The translations under genes and the position numbers were made by a program. DNA of 64,000 nt from Macrolepiota albuminosa (lineage: Eukaryota > Basidiomycota > Agaricomycetes > Agaricales > Agaricaceae), in the NCBI GenBank assembly GCA_027475525.1, contig JAMWFC010000082.1:434001-498000 (forward strand), in the 5' to 3' direction. This document shows, one piece after another, positions 23,705 to 35,637 of the stretch (positions are counted from its first letter, which is position 1; every line of letters begins with the position of its first letter). The notes under the pieces were generated by a model. It saw only the letters and a program-made list of their open reading frames with translations, was not told the DNA's origin and ran no database searches.

Positions 23705-25406
23705 GTGTTTTCCCGTACCCGTTGCGGTGCGTATGCGGATACCCTATCGAGGGTCCTGGATCGAGAGGAGGATGAAGATGAAGACACGGGGAAGGGGTCG
23801 GAGTCGGAGTCGGGGCGGGGGTTTGAGAGTGAGGGTGAGGGTGAGGGTGAGCACGAGCACGAGCACGAGCATGAGCAGGAGCAGGAGGGCGAACAGGAGG
23901 GGGAGGGGGACTCGGTGTCGGTGACGGTGACGGTACCGACACCGACGCCGACGCAAATGCAGCATCAGCACCAACACCGGCCACAGCACCAGCCGCAGCA
24001 GCACAAAGATACGCCACGCGCAACAGAGAGAGGTACGTGCCGTGCACACGCACACTTGAAGGATCCTCACACCCAACCCATACCACACAGACGAGATGTA
24101 CTTCCCGCCGAGCAACAAAGCTAGACGGCGGCCTCGGGCGCCTGCTGCTGCTGCTGCTGCACTTATGACAGACGACGAGGGAGACGCGACGATGCATGGC
24201 GGTGGGTACACCGAGTGGAGCAGCCACGGACACGGACACGAACACGAACACGAACACGGGCACGGGCACGGGCACGGGCACGGTCACGGTCATAGTGCGA
24301 TAGCGTACAAACCCCAACAGGCAGAACACACCCCCTCCAAAGCCAAAGCCAAAGCCAAAGAAACGAGCACGAGCACGAGCATGATGAACAAATCAGGAGA
24401 GGGATGTGAGTACGGCGGGATCATGTATGAGCTGGAACGCAAGTTTGGGTTTGGGGCGGGGCCTGATTTGACGCTTGGGCGGAGGAGCAGGAGTCACAAG
24501 GAGGCTGAGCCTGAGCCTGAGGAGACGAGAGGGATCGGGAGGATAGGGTACCCCGCGCGCCTTGGGTCTGTCGGTCGTGATCGTGATCGTGATCGGAGTC
24601 GGAGTCGGATGCAGATGCGGGCGCGGGGCTCGCTGGAGATGGTGGATCGGCACGTGCTGGAGTCTGGGCCGGAGCGGACGGTGACGATATCGACGTGGCG
24701 CGAGCAGGTGGCGCACGAGGCGGACCAGCAGGCGAATATGGATGTTTATTATTTGGATCCTAGAGACGAAGACGAAGACGACGACGAAGAAGAGGATAGT
24801 GTCAGAGCTGGGAGTATAATACGTACAATCACAGACGAGAGCGCGCCTGTGTCGCAAGTCGTACGTTGGGGTTTTTTGTTCAAGGGGCTGAATACTGATT
24901 GATATTTGTAGAGGCGGACGACGGTAGCGAGTACCGCGAGCACTGGTACCAGTAATGGGTGGAAAACGATGTGGCAGCCGACACCGCCGCAGACGCCGCC
25001 ACGGGGGACACGGGGGCGGCCCAAGGCAGAGGCAGAGGCAGAGTCGTCTCCCTGTGCTGGCCCGCGCAGCTCGACGCCCAACGGGGCGTACACGCGGGAC
25101 TCTGTGCCGTCGTTCCACCCGACGCGGTCCGGGGCGACCATCAGCACCATCAGGTCAAGGTCGTCGTCGGTGGAGGGGTCCGGGTCGACGCTGGCGCTGG
25201 AGCGTATTCTGGGTTCGTGCGACCCGTCGTTGATGCATGTGGCGCCTGCGCTTGCGAGGCTCGGGATCAGGAACGACGGGCATTTGAGGGCGATTGGGAG
25301 GCTGTCGGACGAGACGAGGAACCGCGAGCTGAGGGATGCAGCGATGAGAGAGGGCGTGACGGTTATGGATTGGGCGATTCTGCTTGATAGGTTGCAGGGA
25401 CTTTGA
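23705..25406 (+). CDS. Acidic, His-rich protein of unknown function
   Basis: Three exons (23705-24032, 24091-24860, 24912-25406) join in one frame with clear GTACGT donors and ACAG/GTAG acceptors, giving about 530 residues. The true start is uncertain: no in-frame ATG precedes exon 1, so an upstream exon may be missing or translation may start at a later Met. The N-terminus is very acidic with EHEHEHEHEQEQEGEQ. Exon 2 has an HGHGHGHGHGHGH run, an Arg/Ser-Asp stretch and an acidic DEDEDDDEEED patch. The C-terminus is better ordered (ALERILGSCDPSLMH, WAILLDRLQGL), which looks like a small helical domain. Function unknown; the His runs could bind metal but that is only inference. It is followed 68 bp later by the deacetylase gene on the same strand. 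Confidence 0.6.
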
Positions 25407-25474
25407 GTGTTGTTTATTTATTTGATTAACGTTGATTGATACTTTTCTAATATGATCAACACTCTTTTCTAATA

Positions 25475-27730
25475 ATGCCTCCAACGATATTCCTGCAGCG
25501 CGCATGCTACAACCACCGCTACATCCGCTCACGAGACCAGTCGACCATCGTCGAGCGCCCCGAACGTCTCCAAAGCGTCACCCTCGGCCTCTCCGCCGCC
25601 CTCGCCCGTCTCGAGTCCTCGTCGTCGTCGTCGTCCTCGTCCACCACAGACAACGACTCCCTCGAAGCCGCCCTCGACCGCCTCGCCATCGCCCCAGACC
25701 CGCAACCGCAACCGCAAGCACAAGCACAAGTCCTCGTCGTGCACAGCACACGCTCCGTCGACATACTCACCGACCCAGCTGTGAACCTCATCCACGGCCC
25801 CACCTACCCCGCCCACCTACGCAAATGGGCACGCGACAGTCGCGCCGCTATCGACAGCGGAGCATCTGAGATCCCCGAGCACCTCCCACAGGGCGATCTA
25901 TACCGTGCGTGCTAGGGTATAAGTATGAATATGAGTTTTGATTTGATTTGATTCGCGTTTTGTGCAGTGTGCCCCGAGTCGATAGAGGCGGTACAAGGCG
26001 CGCTAGGAGCCGTATGCGAGGCCGTCGACAGCGTCGTCGCGGCGGTCATGCCGCACGACCGCCGCGCGTTCGTCGTCGTCCGCCCGCCGGGCCACCATTG
26101 TGCCGACGACGCCCCCGCCGGGTTCTGTTTCGTCAACAACGTCGCCGTCGCTGCTGCACACGGTACGATAGCCTTTCCTGTGCGATGATAATGATGATGA
26201 TGAATGACCTTGTATCTTGTATCTTGTATCTTGTGTAGCGCACCTCAAACATGGTGTCAATCGTGTGATTGTACTTGATATCGATCTGCACCACGGTGAG
26301 TGAGCTTTGTTCTCCTCTCCGTGCGTGCGTGCGTGTGTGCGACGCCGATGTGTTGACGCTGACGCGCAGGAAACGGCACACAAGCTATCGTATGGCGCAT
26401 CAACGAAGAAACACACAGACTCGACCTCGAAGATTCCGCCCGTGCACGCGCCCGCGTCTCCCAATCCACGTCCACGTCCACATCCACGTCCACACCCGCG
26501 CAAGAGCAACGAAAACGAAAACGTCTAAAGATGTATTACGGCTCGACACATGATATCCTATCTTACCCATGCGAGGTACGTTCGGGGGCGTGTGCCCGTT
26601 TCTCTGGTGGGAACTAACTAACGCTCTAATGCTAATGCACAGGACGGCTCACAGACGCATATCACCGCTGCGTCCATGTGTATACACGGCGCGCACGGTC
26701 AACATATCGAGAACGTACACCTCCAGCCGTGTCCCCCGCGCTCCCAGGGGCTCTCTCCCTCGCACTCCTCGCACTCTTCCTCCAACCTCAACTCCAACTC
26801 CAACTCTCACTCCAACTCCAACTCCAACTCCAACTCCCACACGTCCTCCCACCCCCAACCAAAAGAAAACACACACGAACAAGACCAAGACCCAAAAGAC
26901 GCAAAAGACCCCTTCTGGGAGCTATACGAAAAAGAATACGCGCGCATCCTGCGGAGAGCCGAAGAGTTTGTGCAACGTACGGGTGGCCCGGGTGATGATG
27001 TTATGGTTTTTGTTAGGTAAGTAAGGTTTTTTTGGTGTTCTTTTGTGTGGGGTGGTGGGGGAGGCTGAGGCTGATTTTTTGGCTTTGCGCTCGCTCGCTC
27101 GCTCGTTCGTCACTTCTGCCGTTCGCTCTTCACTCCTCGTTCGCTCGCCAACACTCCCTGCCGCTGCTCGCCGCTCGCCACACACACAGCTGCGGCTTCG
27201 ACGCCTCCGAACACGAACACGCATCAATGTCCCGACACGGACACACAGTGCGCACTTCGTTCTTTGCGCAGTTCGCGCGGGACGCGGCGGGGCTTGCGGA
27301 GCGGTGTGCGCGGGGGCGGCTCGTGGGCGTGCTCGAAGGCGGGTATGCCGAGCGCGCGCTGGTCAGCGGGGCTATGGCGTTTGTGTGTGGGATGTCCGAG
27401 GCGTGGGAGGGGCGGGGAGAGAGAGGCGGGGGTGAGGCGTGGTGGGATGTTGGGAATCTTGTTTTGGTGAGTCGAGTCCCCCCGTGTACCCCGTGTACCC
27501 CCGGGTGGGAGATTGGAGATTGATGGTTTTGGTTTTGGTTTTGGTAGCTTGAGAAAGGGATGCGTCGTCGTCAGCGGGGTTTGCGACGGCAGAGGGGCGG
27601 GGAGGACGAGGACGAGGCGTGTGTCACGCGTACGTTTGAGATATTTGATTCGATCGAGGAGGGGAGTAGACGTAAGAAATTGCCGCGCGTTGTGTTGCGT
27701 CTAGGCCCGGACCCGTCTTCTACTACTTAG
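25475..27730 (+). CDS. HOS3: Hos3-type histone deacetylase
   Basis: Zinc-dependent class II-like lysine deacetylase of the Hos3 branch. Seven exons (25475-25904, 25968-26162, 26239-26295, 26370-26575, 26643-27016, 27190-27466, 27548-27730) give 573 residues. Visible motifs in order: N-terminal VERPERLQSV; VVRPPGHHCADDAPAGFCF with the tandem catalytic His; VLDIDLHHGNGTQ with zinc ligands; SMCIHGAHGQHIENVHL; FVSCGFDASEHEHA with the second zinc Asp; and GVLEGGYAERAL with the catalytic Tyr. All key residues are present. Low-complexity runs (SSSSSSSSS, STSTSTSTST, and an Asn/Ser-rich loop after NVHLQP) interrupt the domain at loop positions. It would act on chromatin or, as suggested for yeast Hos3, at the cell cortex. 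It is the middle gene of the TE-free island. Confidence 0.93.
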
Positions 27731-27817
27731 AGAGTGTGTGTATCAAGGTACCTGTTAGACAGCCTGTGCCTATGCTATGCCTACGATACAGCTATGCTAC
27801 AGCTATGATACGCTTTG

Positions 27818-29031
27818 CTATGTGTATGACATGAGACCGTGGACGGCCCACTCGTATACACCGAGGAAGACTGCGCCGCCTGCTGATATCCACAACGTAC
27901 GCGGGAGGACGCCAGCGAAGAGCGCCGAGACGCCTTCGTGGGCGTATATGTCTGCGAGGCGGCGTGTGAGCGAGGGGAGGCGGTGTTTCGCGGGGTTCTG
28001 TGCGAAGCGCCTTCGTGGGCGTATATGTCTGCGAGGCGGCGTGTGAGCGAGGGGAGGCGGTGTTTCGCGGGGTTCTGTGCGAAGCAAAGGGAAAGGTCAG
28101 ATGTGAGGGACGTGAACGGCGGGGAGGCGTACGCGGAGGTCGAGCATGACGCGGGTTTTGAGGACGTCGAGGGGCGTGGTGAGCGCGGCGGCCGTGCCGC
28201 CTGCGAGGCTGCCGCATACGGCTGCTTCGTGCGCGTAGAGCGGCTTGCGGTCGAGGTGCGTCGCGAGCTGCGCCTTGAGCAGCTCGTACAGCGGGAATTG
28301 GAGCGACGTGAATGGGATCTATAGTGGGGTTTAGAGGTAGAGGTAGAGGTAGGCGGAGACGACGGGCACGCACCTCGCGGACGATGGTGGAGCTGAAGCC
28401 GCGGTAGAACCCGCGCCAGCCGTCGTTGAGCAGGACTTGCTGCGCCGCTGCGAACGACGACTTGCCTTGTGCGCCGTAGCTCATCGTTTGTGTGCGTGTC
28501 TTGATCACCTCCGTCGGCACGCGTATCAAGCATGCTGCCTGTGAGCAACCAAATGAGCAGGGTAAAAGCCAGCCCTTGGAAAGCGTGGACGACGCACGAC
28601 TTCGCCGACGCACGCGGCGAGCATGTGGTTCAGCGGTGCGAGGTCCGCGTCGAACGGCGAGTGCTTCTTCATCGTGTCGTACGTCGAGAAGAACACCGCG
28701 GCTGCGAACAAGTAAGTAAGGCTTAGAGGAAAGGAAAGGGGAGGAAACTCGATGCGGACCTCCAGGTGCGCTGCCGACGACGACGCTGCCGACGCCCTTG
28801 TATATCCCACGCAGGCCGCCCGCCCGCGCGAACCCCTGCGCGGACTGCAGCCGGGTCTTGATGGTGTCGATGGGGAAGAACAGGAGGTCGACCGCGGTCC
28901 CTGCTGCGCCGCCTGCCTACGGGGGAAGGGCGCCAGCGTTAACGTCAACGTTCTCCTCGTCGTCGTGTGCAATGTGCAGCGAGGAGAAGACGTACCACGA
29001 GTGACTGCACAAACGTCGGCGGCGGGTCCAT
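27818..29031 (-). CDS. PET8: Mitochondrial S-adenosylmethionine carrier (Pet8/SAMC)
   Basis: Inner-membrane carrier that imports S-adenosylmethionine into the matrix. Exon 1 (29031-28996) encodes [12 protein letters not shown]. The next exons give [20 protein letters not shown], a TRLQSAQGF start of loop 1, [17 protein letters not shown], then [42 protein letters not shown] and the last exon [20 protein letters not shown] with [18 protein letters not shown]. The three PxD/E-xx-K carrier signatures and the SAMC-type loop sequences are present; about 280 residues is normal for the family. A 77-bp duplication (27931-28084) repeats the start of the last exon and breaks the frame; removing one copy restores it. 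The start codon is 32 bp from that of the divergent DUF202 gene. Confidence 0.92.
27931..28084. repeat. 77-bp perfect tandem duplication 4
   Basis: Two identical copies within the final coding exon of the carrier gene, including the intron acceptor. 77 is not a multiple of three, so it shifts the frame. Confidence 0.92.
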
Positions 29032-29063
29032 GAGCTTACACTTTGGAATTTTATTGAAATTTG

Positions 29064-29588
29064 ATGGCTTTCCCACATACTCTCGTACTCGAAAACGCAG
29101 GCAGCGTCGCACGCGACCACCTTGCTTCTGAACGCACGTTCCTAGCCTATGTACGTACTAGCCTCCTCGTTGCGTCGTTTGCAGTCGGTGTGTATCTTCG
29201 TTCTTCGTCGTCGGCGTCGTTGGTGGTGGTGACACCCCGCCCCACAGCACTAGTCCAGCTCTTCGCGATGGCATCGACCACGCCTACACTCGCACGCTCT
29301 GCCCGGCCCATCGGCGCCGCACTCGTCCTCTTCGCACTCGCAGTCCTCATCATCGGTTCGTCTTTTTTCTTTCTTTCTTTCTTTCGTTTGTGAATCCTTA
29401 GACCCGACCGGTCTTCCTACGCGCATGAGACAGGCATGCGCAGGTACTTCCTCGTGCAGACTATGCTCACGCAGGGCAAGTTCCCCATCGCCCGCTGGTC
29501 CCTCGTCGCTCTTGCCCTCTTCACGGCGCTATTCACTCTCGTCGTCTTTGGCGTTTTGGTGTCGTATGGGAATAGGAGTTGGCGTTGA
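29064..29588 (+). CDS. DUF202 membrane protein (VTC1/YidH-like)
   Basis: A small three-helix membrane protein of the DUF202 family, the domain also found at the end of vacuolar polyphosphate (VTC) subunits. Exons 29064-29187, 29248-29355 and 29434-29588 give 128 residues. The N-terminal signature LVLENAGSVARDHLASERTF followed by LAYVRTSLL is diagnostic, helix 1 continues VASFAVALVQLFA, then ARPIGAALVLFALAVLIIG and, after GMRRYFLVQTMLTQGKFPIA, a last hydrophobic helix. Introns are GT-AG. The first start (29064) is the only in-frame ATG before the signature. It shares a very short bidirectional promoter with the carrier gene. Likely in an internal membrane such as vacuole or ER; exact role unknown. 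Confidence 0.88.
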
Positions 29589-29664
29589 GTGGTTGTTGGT
29601 TTTTGAACGTTGCTTCTCCTTGGTGACGACGACGACGACTAGGGATTAGATGCCCTGCGGTTGT

Positions 29665-31200
29665 TGATTTTCATTCCATGATATGATATGAACACAATAC
29701 ATCTAGATATGTATACAACAAGTTTTTTTTCTGTGTTTTTGTAGAGAATACTATACAGATAAATCAATCTGTGGTCGTCATGCATATGATGGGCTATGAC
29801 TATTTGTGAACCCCCTGAACGTTGGACGTTCTACAGCTTGGGACAAAAAATACGGGACATCGAAAATGCAGAATGTCGCCGGATCGACCAATACCTAGAT
29901 AATACACAATGAGTTACAATCCTCAGAAAGTATAAACAGAACTGTATTAATGTACCTAGATAATACACAATGAGTACAACCTAGGCGGTTTTTCAGTATA
30001 AATCAATTTTGGGTTGTCCATGATGGGCTATGACTATTTGTGAACCCCTGAACGTTGGACGTTCTACTGCTTGGTATCAAAAAATACAGAAAATCGAAAT
30101 GCAGAATGTCACCGAAATTCGTCACTATGAACCACGGAGTATCAGCGAACGCTCCTTTGAAATGATGGGAGGAAATACACTTGCATGCATGGCTTGTCGT
30201 CTGGAATACTGAGGAAACCTTTAAATGCACGCACGCATTTGTGTTTGTCAATGTTATACGATAGCACACGACCACTACCTGCACGAAGCAGTTCTCCAGG
30301 AAGTGGTACTGGATACCGTCTGTCGTAACTAGGGTCAATGGGCTTGACGGCATCCAGAATTTCAATACACGCAAGACCAAAAAGGTCCCATCCGTATGCT
30401 GTGGCAATGTTGATAACTCAAAGCGCAAGAGAAGTCGTCCTAAATTGATTGTAAACACGCAAATGAATTTTTAACAAGTGCACACACCAATGTAAGGGTT
30501 ACTTTTCAAACTCCAGTCCACAAAAATTCCTACAAGGTGAACGGTGCGAACGCCAGCGGACGTCAAGAGATTGAAGTGTGTCCACTTTAGGGACATGTTA
30601 GCAATAAATGGCTGTTCCACATAAGCCAGTACCCGTCCACAAGCTCTCGAGGACTGAGGAAATCTCCTAATAGCTTGCACCAGTTCCACATGTCCATCAT
30701 GGTATAGCTGTTCAACCAGAGGAGCTCTATCTGAGGAAATCTCCTAATAGCTTGCACCAGTTCCACATGTCCATCATGGTATAGCTGTTCAACCAGAGGA
30801 GCTCTATTTGTTGAGTAAGCTGCAATACGCCAAGGTGCCAGGGTTGGTCCTCATAGTAAAGGTCCGTTCCCTTCTCAAATTGCGTTGGGTCAGCAGATGG
30901 TGTTATTCGAAACCGAATTTGGGCGACAGTGACTGGTAGACCCGGTTTGAGATGCAAATACAGGAATCCGTGCGTGTTAGCGGGAAAACGGTTTTGGAAC
31001 AGTCGTTGTCCTGTCAACAATCGTCGCACCTAATTGCACAAGGCTAAACATGTGTGGATTGCCACGTCTCTCGACTCGCACTGATGCATGGTGCGATATG
31101 TCCATGAAATCGAAGGAATTTAATCGGAGCGGATCTAATGTACTAATCGTTCTTTTTCGGGCAGTAAGCAGTGTACCTGACCTTCTGACATCGGTGGGAT
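29665..31200 (-). pseudogene. Inverted copy 1 of the two-repeat gene (second half plus 3' flank)
   Basis: Minus strand matches 18870-20125 at high identity, including the segments LNSFDFMDISHHASV, GATIVDR and FPANTHGFLYLHLKPGLP, the intron before G-R-L-L-L-R-F, and the 3' flank. Frameshifts near 31030 and 30340, and a 77-bp artefactual duplication at 30654, break the frame. The first half of the gene is absent. Confidence 0.8.
30654..30807. repeat. 77-bp perfect tandem duplication 5
   Basis: Two adjacent identical copies starting CTGAGGAAATCTCC within inverted copy 1. Period exactly 77. Confidence 0.92.
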
Positions 31201-32430
31201 ATACGGGACATCGAAAATGCAGAATGTCACTGGATCGACCAACACCTAGATAATACACAATGAGTACAACCTAGGCTGTTTTTCAGTATAAATCAATTTT
31301 GGGTTGTCCATGATGGGCTATGACTATTTGTGAACCCCTTGAACGTGGGACGTTCTACTGCTTGGTATCAAATATAGGGAAGATCGAAATGCAGAATGTC
31401 ACCGGAATTCGTCACTATGAACCACGGAGTATCAGCGAACGCTCCTTTGAAATGATGGGAGAAAATACACTTGCATGCATGGCTTGTCGTCTGGAATACT
31501 GAGGAAACCTTTAAATGCATGCACGCATTTGTGTTTGTCAACGTTATACGATAGCACACGACCATTGGATGTAACAAGCAGTTCTCCAGGAAGTGGTACT
31601 GGATACCGTCTGTCGTAACTAGGGTCAATGGGCTTGACGGCATCCAGAATTTTCAATACACGCAAGACCAAAAAGGTCCCATTCGTATGCTCCGGCAATG
31701 TTGATAGCTCAAAGCGGAAGACAAGTCGTCCTGAATTGATTGTAAACACGCAAATGAATTTTTTAACAAGTGCACACACCAATGTAAGGGGGGTTACTTT
31801 TCAACCTCCGGTCCACAAAAATTCCTACAAGGTGAACGGTGCGAACGCCAGCGGGCGTCAAAAGATTCAAGTCTGTCCACAGTAGGGACATGCTAGCAAT
31901 AAATGGCTGTTCCACATAACCCGGTACCTGTACACAAGCTCTCGAGGTCTGAGGAAATCTCCTAATAGCTTGCACCAGTTCCACATGTCCATCATGGTAT
32001 AGCTGTTCAACCAGAGGAGCTCTATTTGTTGAGTAAGCTGCAATACGCCAAGGTGCCAGGTTGGTCCTCATAGTAAAGGTCCGTTCCCTTCTCAAATTGC
32101 GTTGGGTCAGCAGATGGTGTTATTCGAAACCGAATTTGGGCGACAGTGACTGGTAGACCCGGTTTGAGATGCAAATACAGGAATCCGTGCGTGTTAGCGG
32201 GAAAAGGTTTTGGAATAATCGTTCTCCTGTCAACAATCGTCGCACCTAATTGCACAAGGCTAAACATGTGCGGATTGCCACGTCTCGTGACTCGCACTGA
32301 TGCATGGTGCGATATGTCCATGAAATCGAAGGAGTTTAATCGATAATGTACTAATCGTTCTTTTTCGGGCAGTAAGCAGTGTACCTGACCTTCTGACATC
32401 GGTGGGAATACTGATGGAAAAGATCAATTG
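31201..32430 (-). pseudogene. Inverted copy 2 of the two-repeat gene (second half)
   Basis: Another minus-strand copy of the second half, directly upstream of copy 1. It keeps VTRRGNPHMFSLVQLGATIV and the final exon ending FQRSVR (31432), but has a small deletion near 32343 (TIDTLDPLR lost) and a frameshift near 32065. The promoter-proximal intron sequence (GTATGT...CATCAG) is still recognisable near 32400-32470. Confidence 0.8.
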
Positions 32431-32473
32431 AATTAATAGACAAGAGGAATACGAAAGAACTACATACGCGAGT

Positions 32474-33950
32474 TTATTGCCTACTTGCCAACAAATTTGG
32501 ATTCCTCCTCTTGGTGTGTCGGCAATGCCAAGAAGGACTTGCTGATACTGGCTGTCCCTCCAGTAGCAACTCTCCCCCTCTAACTCTCAACAAACTCCCT
32601 AGAGTGCTTGACCAGGATGGCTTGGGAAAAAGTTCTCTCAACAATGGTGTCAGGTACCCCACCTCATTCATGACTCTTGACACCATCAATTGTGCAAGCA
32701 CATTTTAAAGTTCTGCAGTGGTAACATGGTTGGGTGCCAGTAGGAAACCAACAACTCTTGGATGATTGTTAGCCCAACATTTGTCGCACTAAGACCAACT
32801 AGTTAGAATAAGTTGTAAAGAGGAAGATTTACTTACTGCTCCTTGCGAGTCCTTGAACTCTTGGCATGTTGCCAAGGCCACTGTGCACTTGTTCTTTATT
32901 TCCAGCAGTTCCACTCCCTCCTTGATACCCTCATCAAGGGTTACCTCCTCCCATTGTAGCAAGAGCAGCCCCTTTAATTCCTTATCATTAAAAAAGGACT
33001 GCTTAGGAAGCTATTCCATGGTCAGTAAGGGAGTGGGAATAGTTAGAGACAGCTTACCGCATACTGAGGGGCCTTCCCTTTGCAAGACTAAAGAGACATT
33101 GGCAATGCCTAGCAGTGGTAAAAGAAGATAAAACTTACCTTCTTTTTTAAAGCCTTACCTGGCTTGACTGGGGAGCCCATTCTGCTTGCCAGTGGTGCTG
33201 GACTCTGTGCACTACCAGCATTGGAACCCTTGCTGGAACTAGCAACAGTCGACTCCTGTCTTTTTAAGAGGGGTGCCTTTCCCTTGCCAATGACCTCCTC
33301 ACCAGCGGCTTGTTCCTTTCCTTAGCATCCTGTGATGCCTCTGCCAACACCTTAGCATGAATGGCTGCCATCTCTGCATCCACTTGCAGGTTGGCGAGAG
33401 GTGCCAATACCTCCTGCTTGCTATGGAGAGACAAGTCAGACCACAGCTAAATGAAGGAAAGGTTAGAGATACTCACTTGGTTGCTGGAGTGCTTACTGTC
33501 ATTGGCAATGCTCCTGACAAAATGTCCTCCAACTTGTCTTCAATTGTGGACACAGAAGGGGGCACCTAGAGACTTGATCAGTAGCAATATGGCAAACATT
33601 GGCAATGATTCACAAAACACAAAAATGGTGCTAACCACTCTGCACCAAGATTGTCCATATAGCAGGCCTCAGCACCACTCCCACATGTCAATTTCCCTGT
33701 TCCAGCCTACACCAAGGACATGGACTTCATACCAGCACTCCAATAATTTCATTATGGCAACAATCAAGTTTGGAGGTGCCTCCATGCCCACACCCTCAAT
33801 GCGTCTAATAAAAGTATTGGCCTTGGCAATGTACCCATGGGCCATGTTTTGAGCTTCAATTGACGGAATGGTGGGCAGAGTTGGAATATGGAAAGATATT
33901 GTGCAGAATAAAGCATCAGAGATTTTCCAGAGAAAAGAGGTGAAGTCCAA
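32474..33950 (-). pseudogene. Multi-exon remnant, unknown TE-associated protein
   Basis: On the minus strand a series of exons with real splice signals is visible. 33950-33669 includes NMAHGYIAKANTFIRRIEG and LLECWYEVHVLGVGWNRE. About 33568-33480 is VSTIEDKLEDILSGALPM, followed by a GTGAGT donor. About 33440-33150 includes EVLAPLANLQVDAEMAAIHA and a Ser/Lys-rich tail ending ALKKK. About 33010-32840 includes KELKGLLLLQWEEVTLDEGI and CTVALATCQEFKDSQGA. About 32790-32708 is CDKCWANNHPRVVGFLLAPN to a TAA. A frameshift lies near 33310. The CxxC motif suggests a zinc-binding end. I do not recognise a function; similar proteins occur beside mobile elements in mushrooms. Confidence 0.45.
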
Positions 33951-35277
33951 ACTTATGCACTAGGACTATAAGGAGATTTCAGCAAACGCACAGGCCACCA
34001 GTCACAAATTGGTAATGGTAGCTATTTTTAATGACTGGAGACAGTCAATTTTTCAGTTGGAGGGAGATAATATGACCTCACATAGGCTAGACGCATCAAT
34101 GGCAGGCTCAGTATCAGCTCTGGACACCTTGCCACACTTGTTCTAAACTTGGCACATGCAATTTATCTATTTTGAGCCATTCCTGACAGCCACGCATAGC
34201 AAGCAACATATCCAAGTGATTGTGCCAATAGCAGCTGAAATGACAAGTAACAGTGGGCATCATGCCGTTGACAAGCATTGACAGATGGCATCACTCAGGC
34301 AGCACATGGTATTGCTAGCTGGTGGCAGTGCTTATGAGTAAGAATGATGGTATTTCTCTGTGACTGACAGCCTGGCGTTTTACCTTGGTGCCTGGCACTG
34401 CTTGACACCTTCTTGTTACTTGGACAGACAGTATTTTTGTCACCTTCTCAATATTTAGTTTAATGCATGGCAACTACTTACACTCTTTCCAGTTTGCTGC
34501 TCCTTGGCAATGTGTAGCTGCTTAGCAACAGCAACCTCAGTTTACTATGAATATTTATTGTTGTTACTAGTTGAAAACAGAACAGAGTATCCCAGTTTAC
34601 ACCCCTCAGTTCACCTCACAGTTCAGATTTCTTTTGAGCTGACTAAGTTCATAGTTGCCAACTGTCTGAACACTCTTAGCCTGCTTGCCACAATTATGCT
34701 TAATAGAACCTACATGCCTTGCACTTATAGCAGGCATCACACAGCTTAGTTGTTGCTAAGCCTCTAGTTTCCTTACCACGTCCTCTTGCTACACTTATTC
34801 ATATTCACTTCCCACCTCCTTTAGGCACACCTTGTCTTTAGCGCACTTTTCTTATCGCACATCCTTGCCAACTATCATTACCAACCTTCACCAAATCTTG
34901 CCATTCAACTCATTTTCTGACTTGTTCTCTGGGAACTGCCTGGGACTCCCCCAACTTTAATATGCCCGATGCATTACTATACAGGTCAGTAGCCATAAAC
35001 CATATCTGCTACTGATCTACTTTTAGGCATCATCACCATCCAGCTTCTTTCTAAGAGAATTCCACACCATGCATCCACAAAAATAAATTTATACATTTCT
35101 AGTTACGATACTAGCCTACCAATATCTGAAGTCCGATCAGAAAAAGATGTGCCCAATGTGCTGCAATTGTCAATTTTGCAGAAAGTTTTGCAACACCCAA
35201 TTGGTGATAGGATAGGTGTTGGTATTTAAAGTACAACTAAGTGGTAGTTAAGGTGAGTGATGTTGATAAAATAGCAC
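33951..35277. other. Non-coding, rich in TTGGCAA/TTGCCAA words
   Basis: No coding region is supported. The heptamer TTGGCAA or its complement, mostly as CTTGGCAATG or CTTGCCA, recurs here (for example 34505, 34659, 34853) and through 32480-33830. The sequence ends at the target duplication AGCAC of the gypsy element. Confidence 0.5.
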
Positions 35278-35592
35278 TGTAACGAAGTTACAGGAATTGT
35301 GAGAGCTTAATGTTCACACTGCACAGAATCAGACCAGTCCGGTCTATTGACTATGTAGTAGAAGTTACAGGAATTGTGAGAGCTTAATGTTCACACTGCA
35401 CAGAATCAGACCAGTCCGGTCTATTGACTATGTAGTATAGAACAAAAATAAGCTGCTTAATAAGCAGCACATGTAAGTATATATATAGTAAGGTAATTAA
35501 TATATTAATATTATATTATAATAATTATAATATAATATCTACTACAGTAAGTAAAGCTATATGGCCAACGCCACATAGCAGACTATGCTACA
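35278..35592 (-). repeat. 3' LTR of gypsy element 1
   Basis: 315 bp, including a 77-bp perfect duplication (35284-35437). After collapsing it the LTR is 238 bp, 20 bp longer than the 5' LTR, which has a small deletion at the ATATTCAG site. Contains the AT-rich core with TATATATA. Confidence 0.93.
35284..35437. repeat. 77-bp perfect tandem duplication 6
   Basis: Two adjacent identical copies in the LTR starting GAAGTTACAGG. The other LTR of the same element has only one, so this one arose after or outside the transposition. Confidence 0.93.
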
Positions 35593-35637
35593 CACTCCCC
35601 AATCAGACCAAGCTATGGTCTCAAGATAATACGACGG

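Noticed and set aside
23667..24329. 220-codon minus-strand ORF opposite the acidic gene
   Set aside because: It is an antisense shadow of HEHEHE/HGHGHG codons; the plus-strand frame has matching splice sites and a structured C-terminus.
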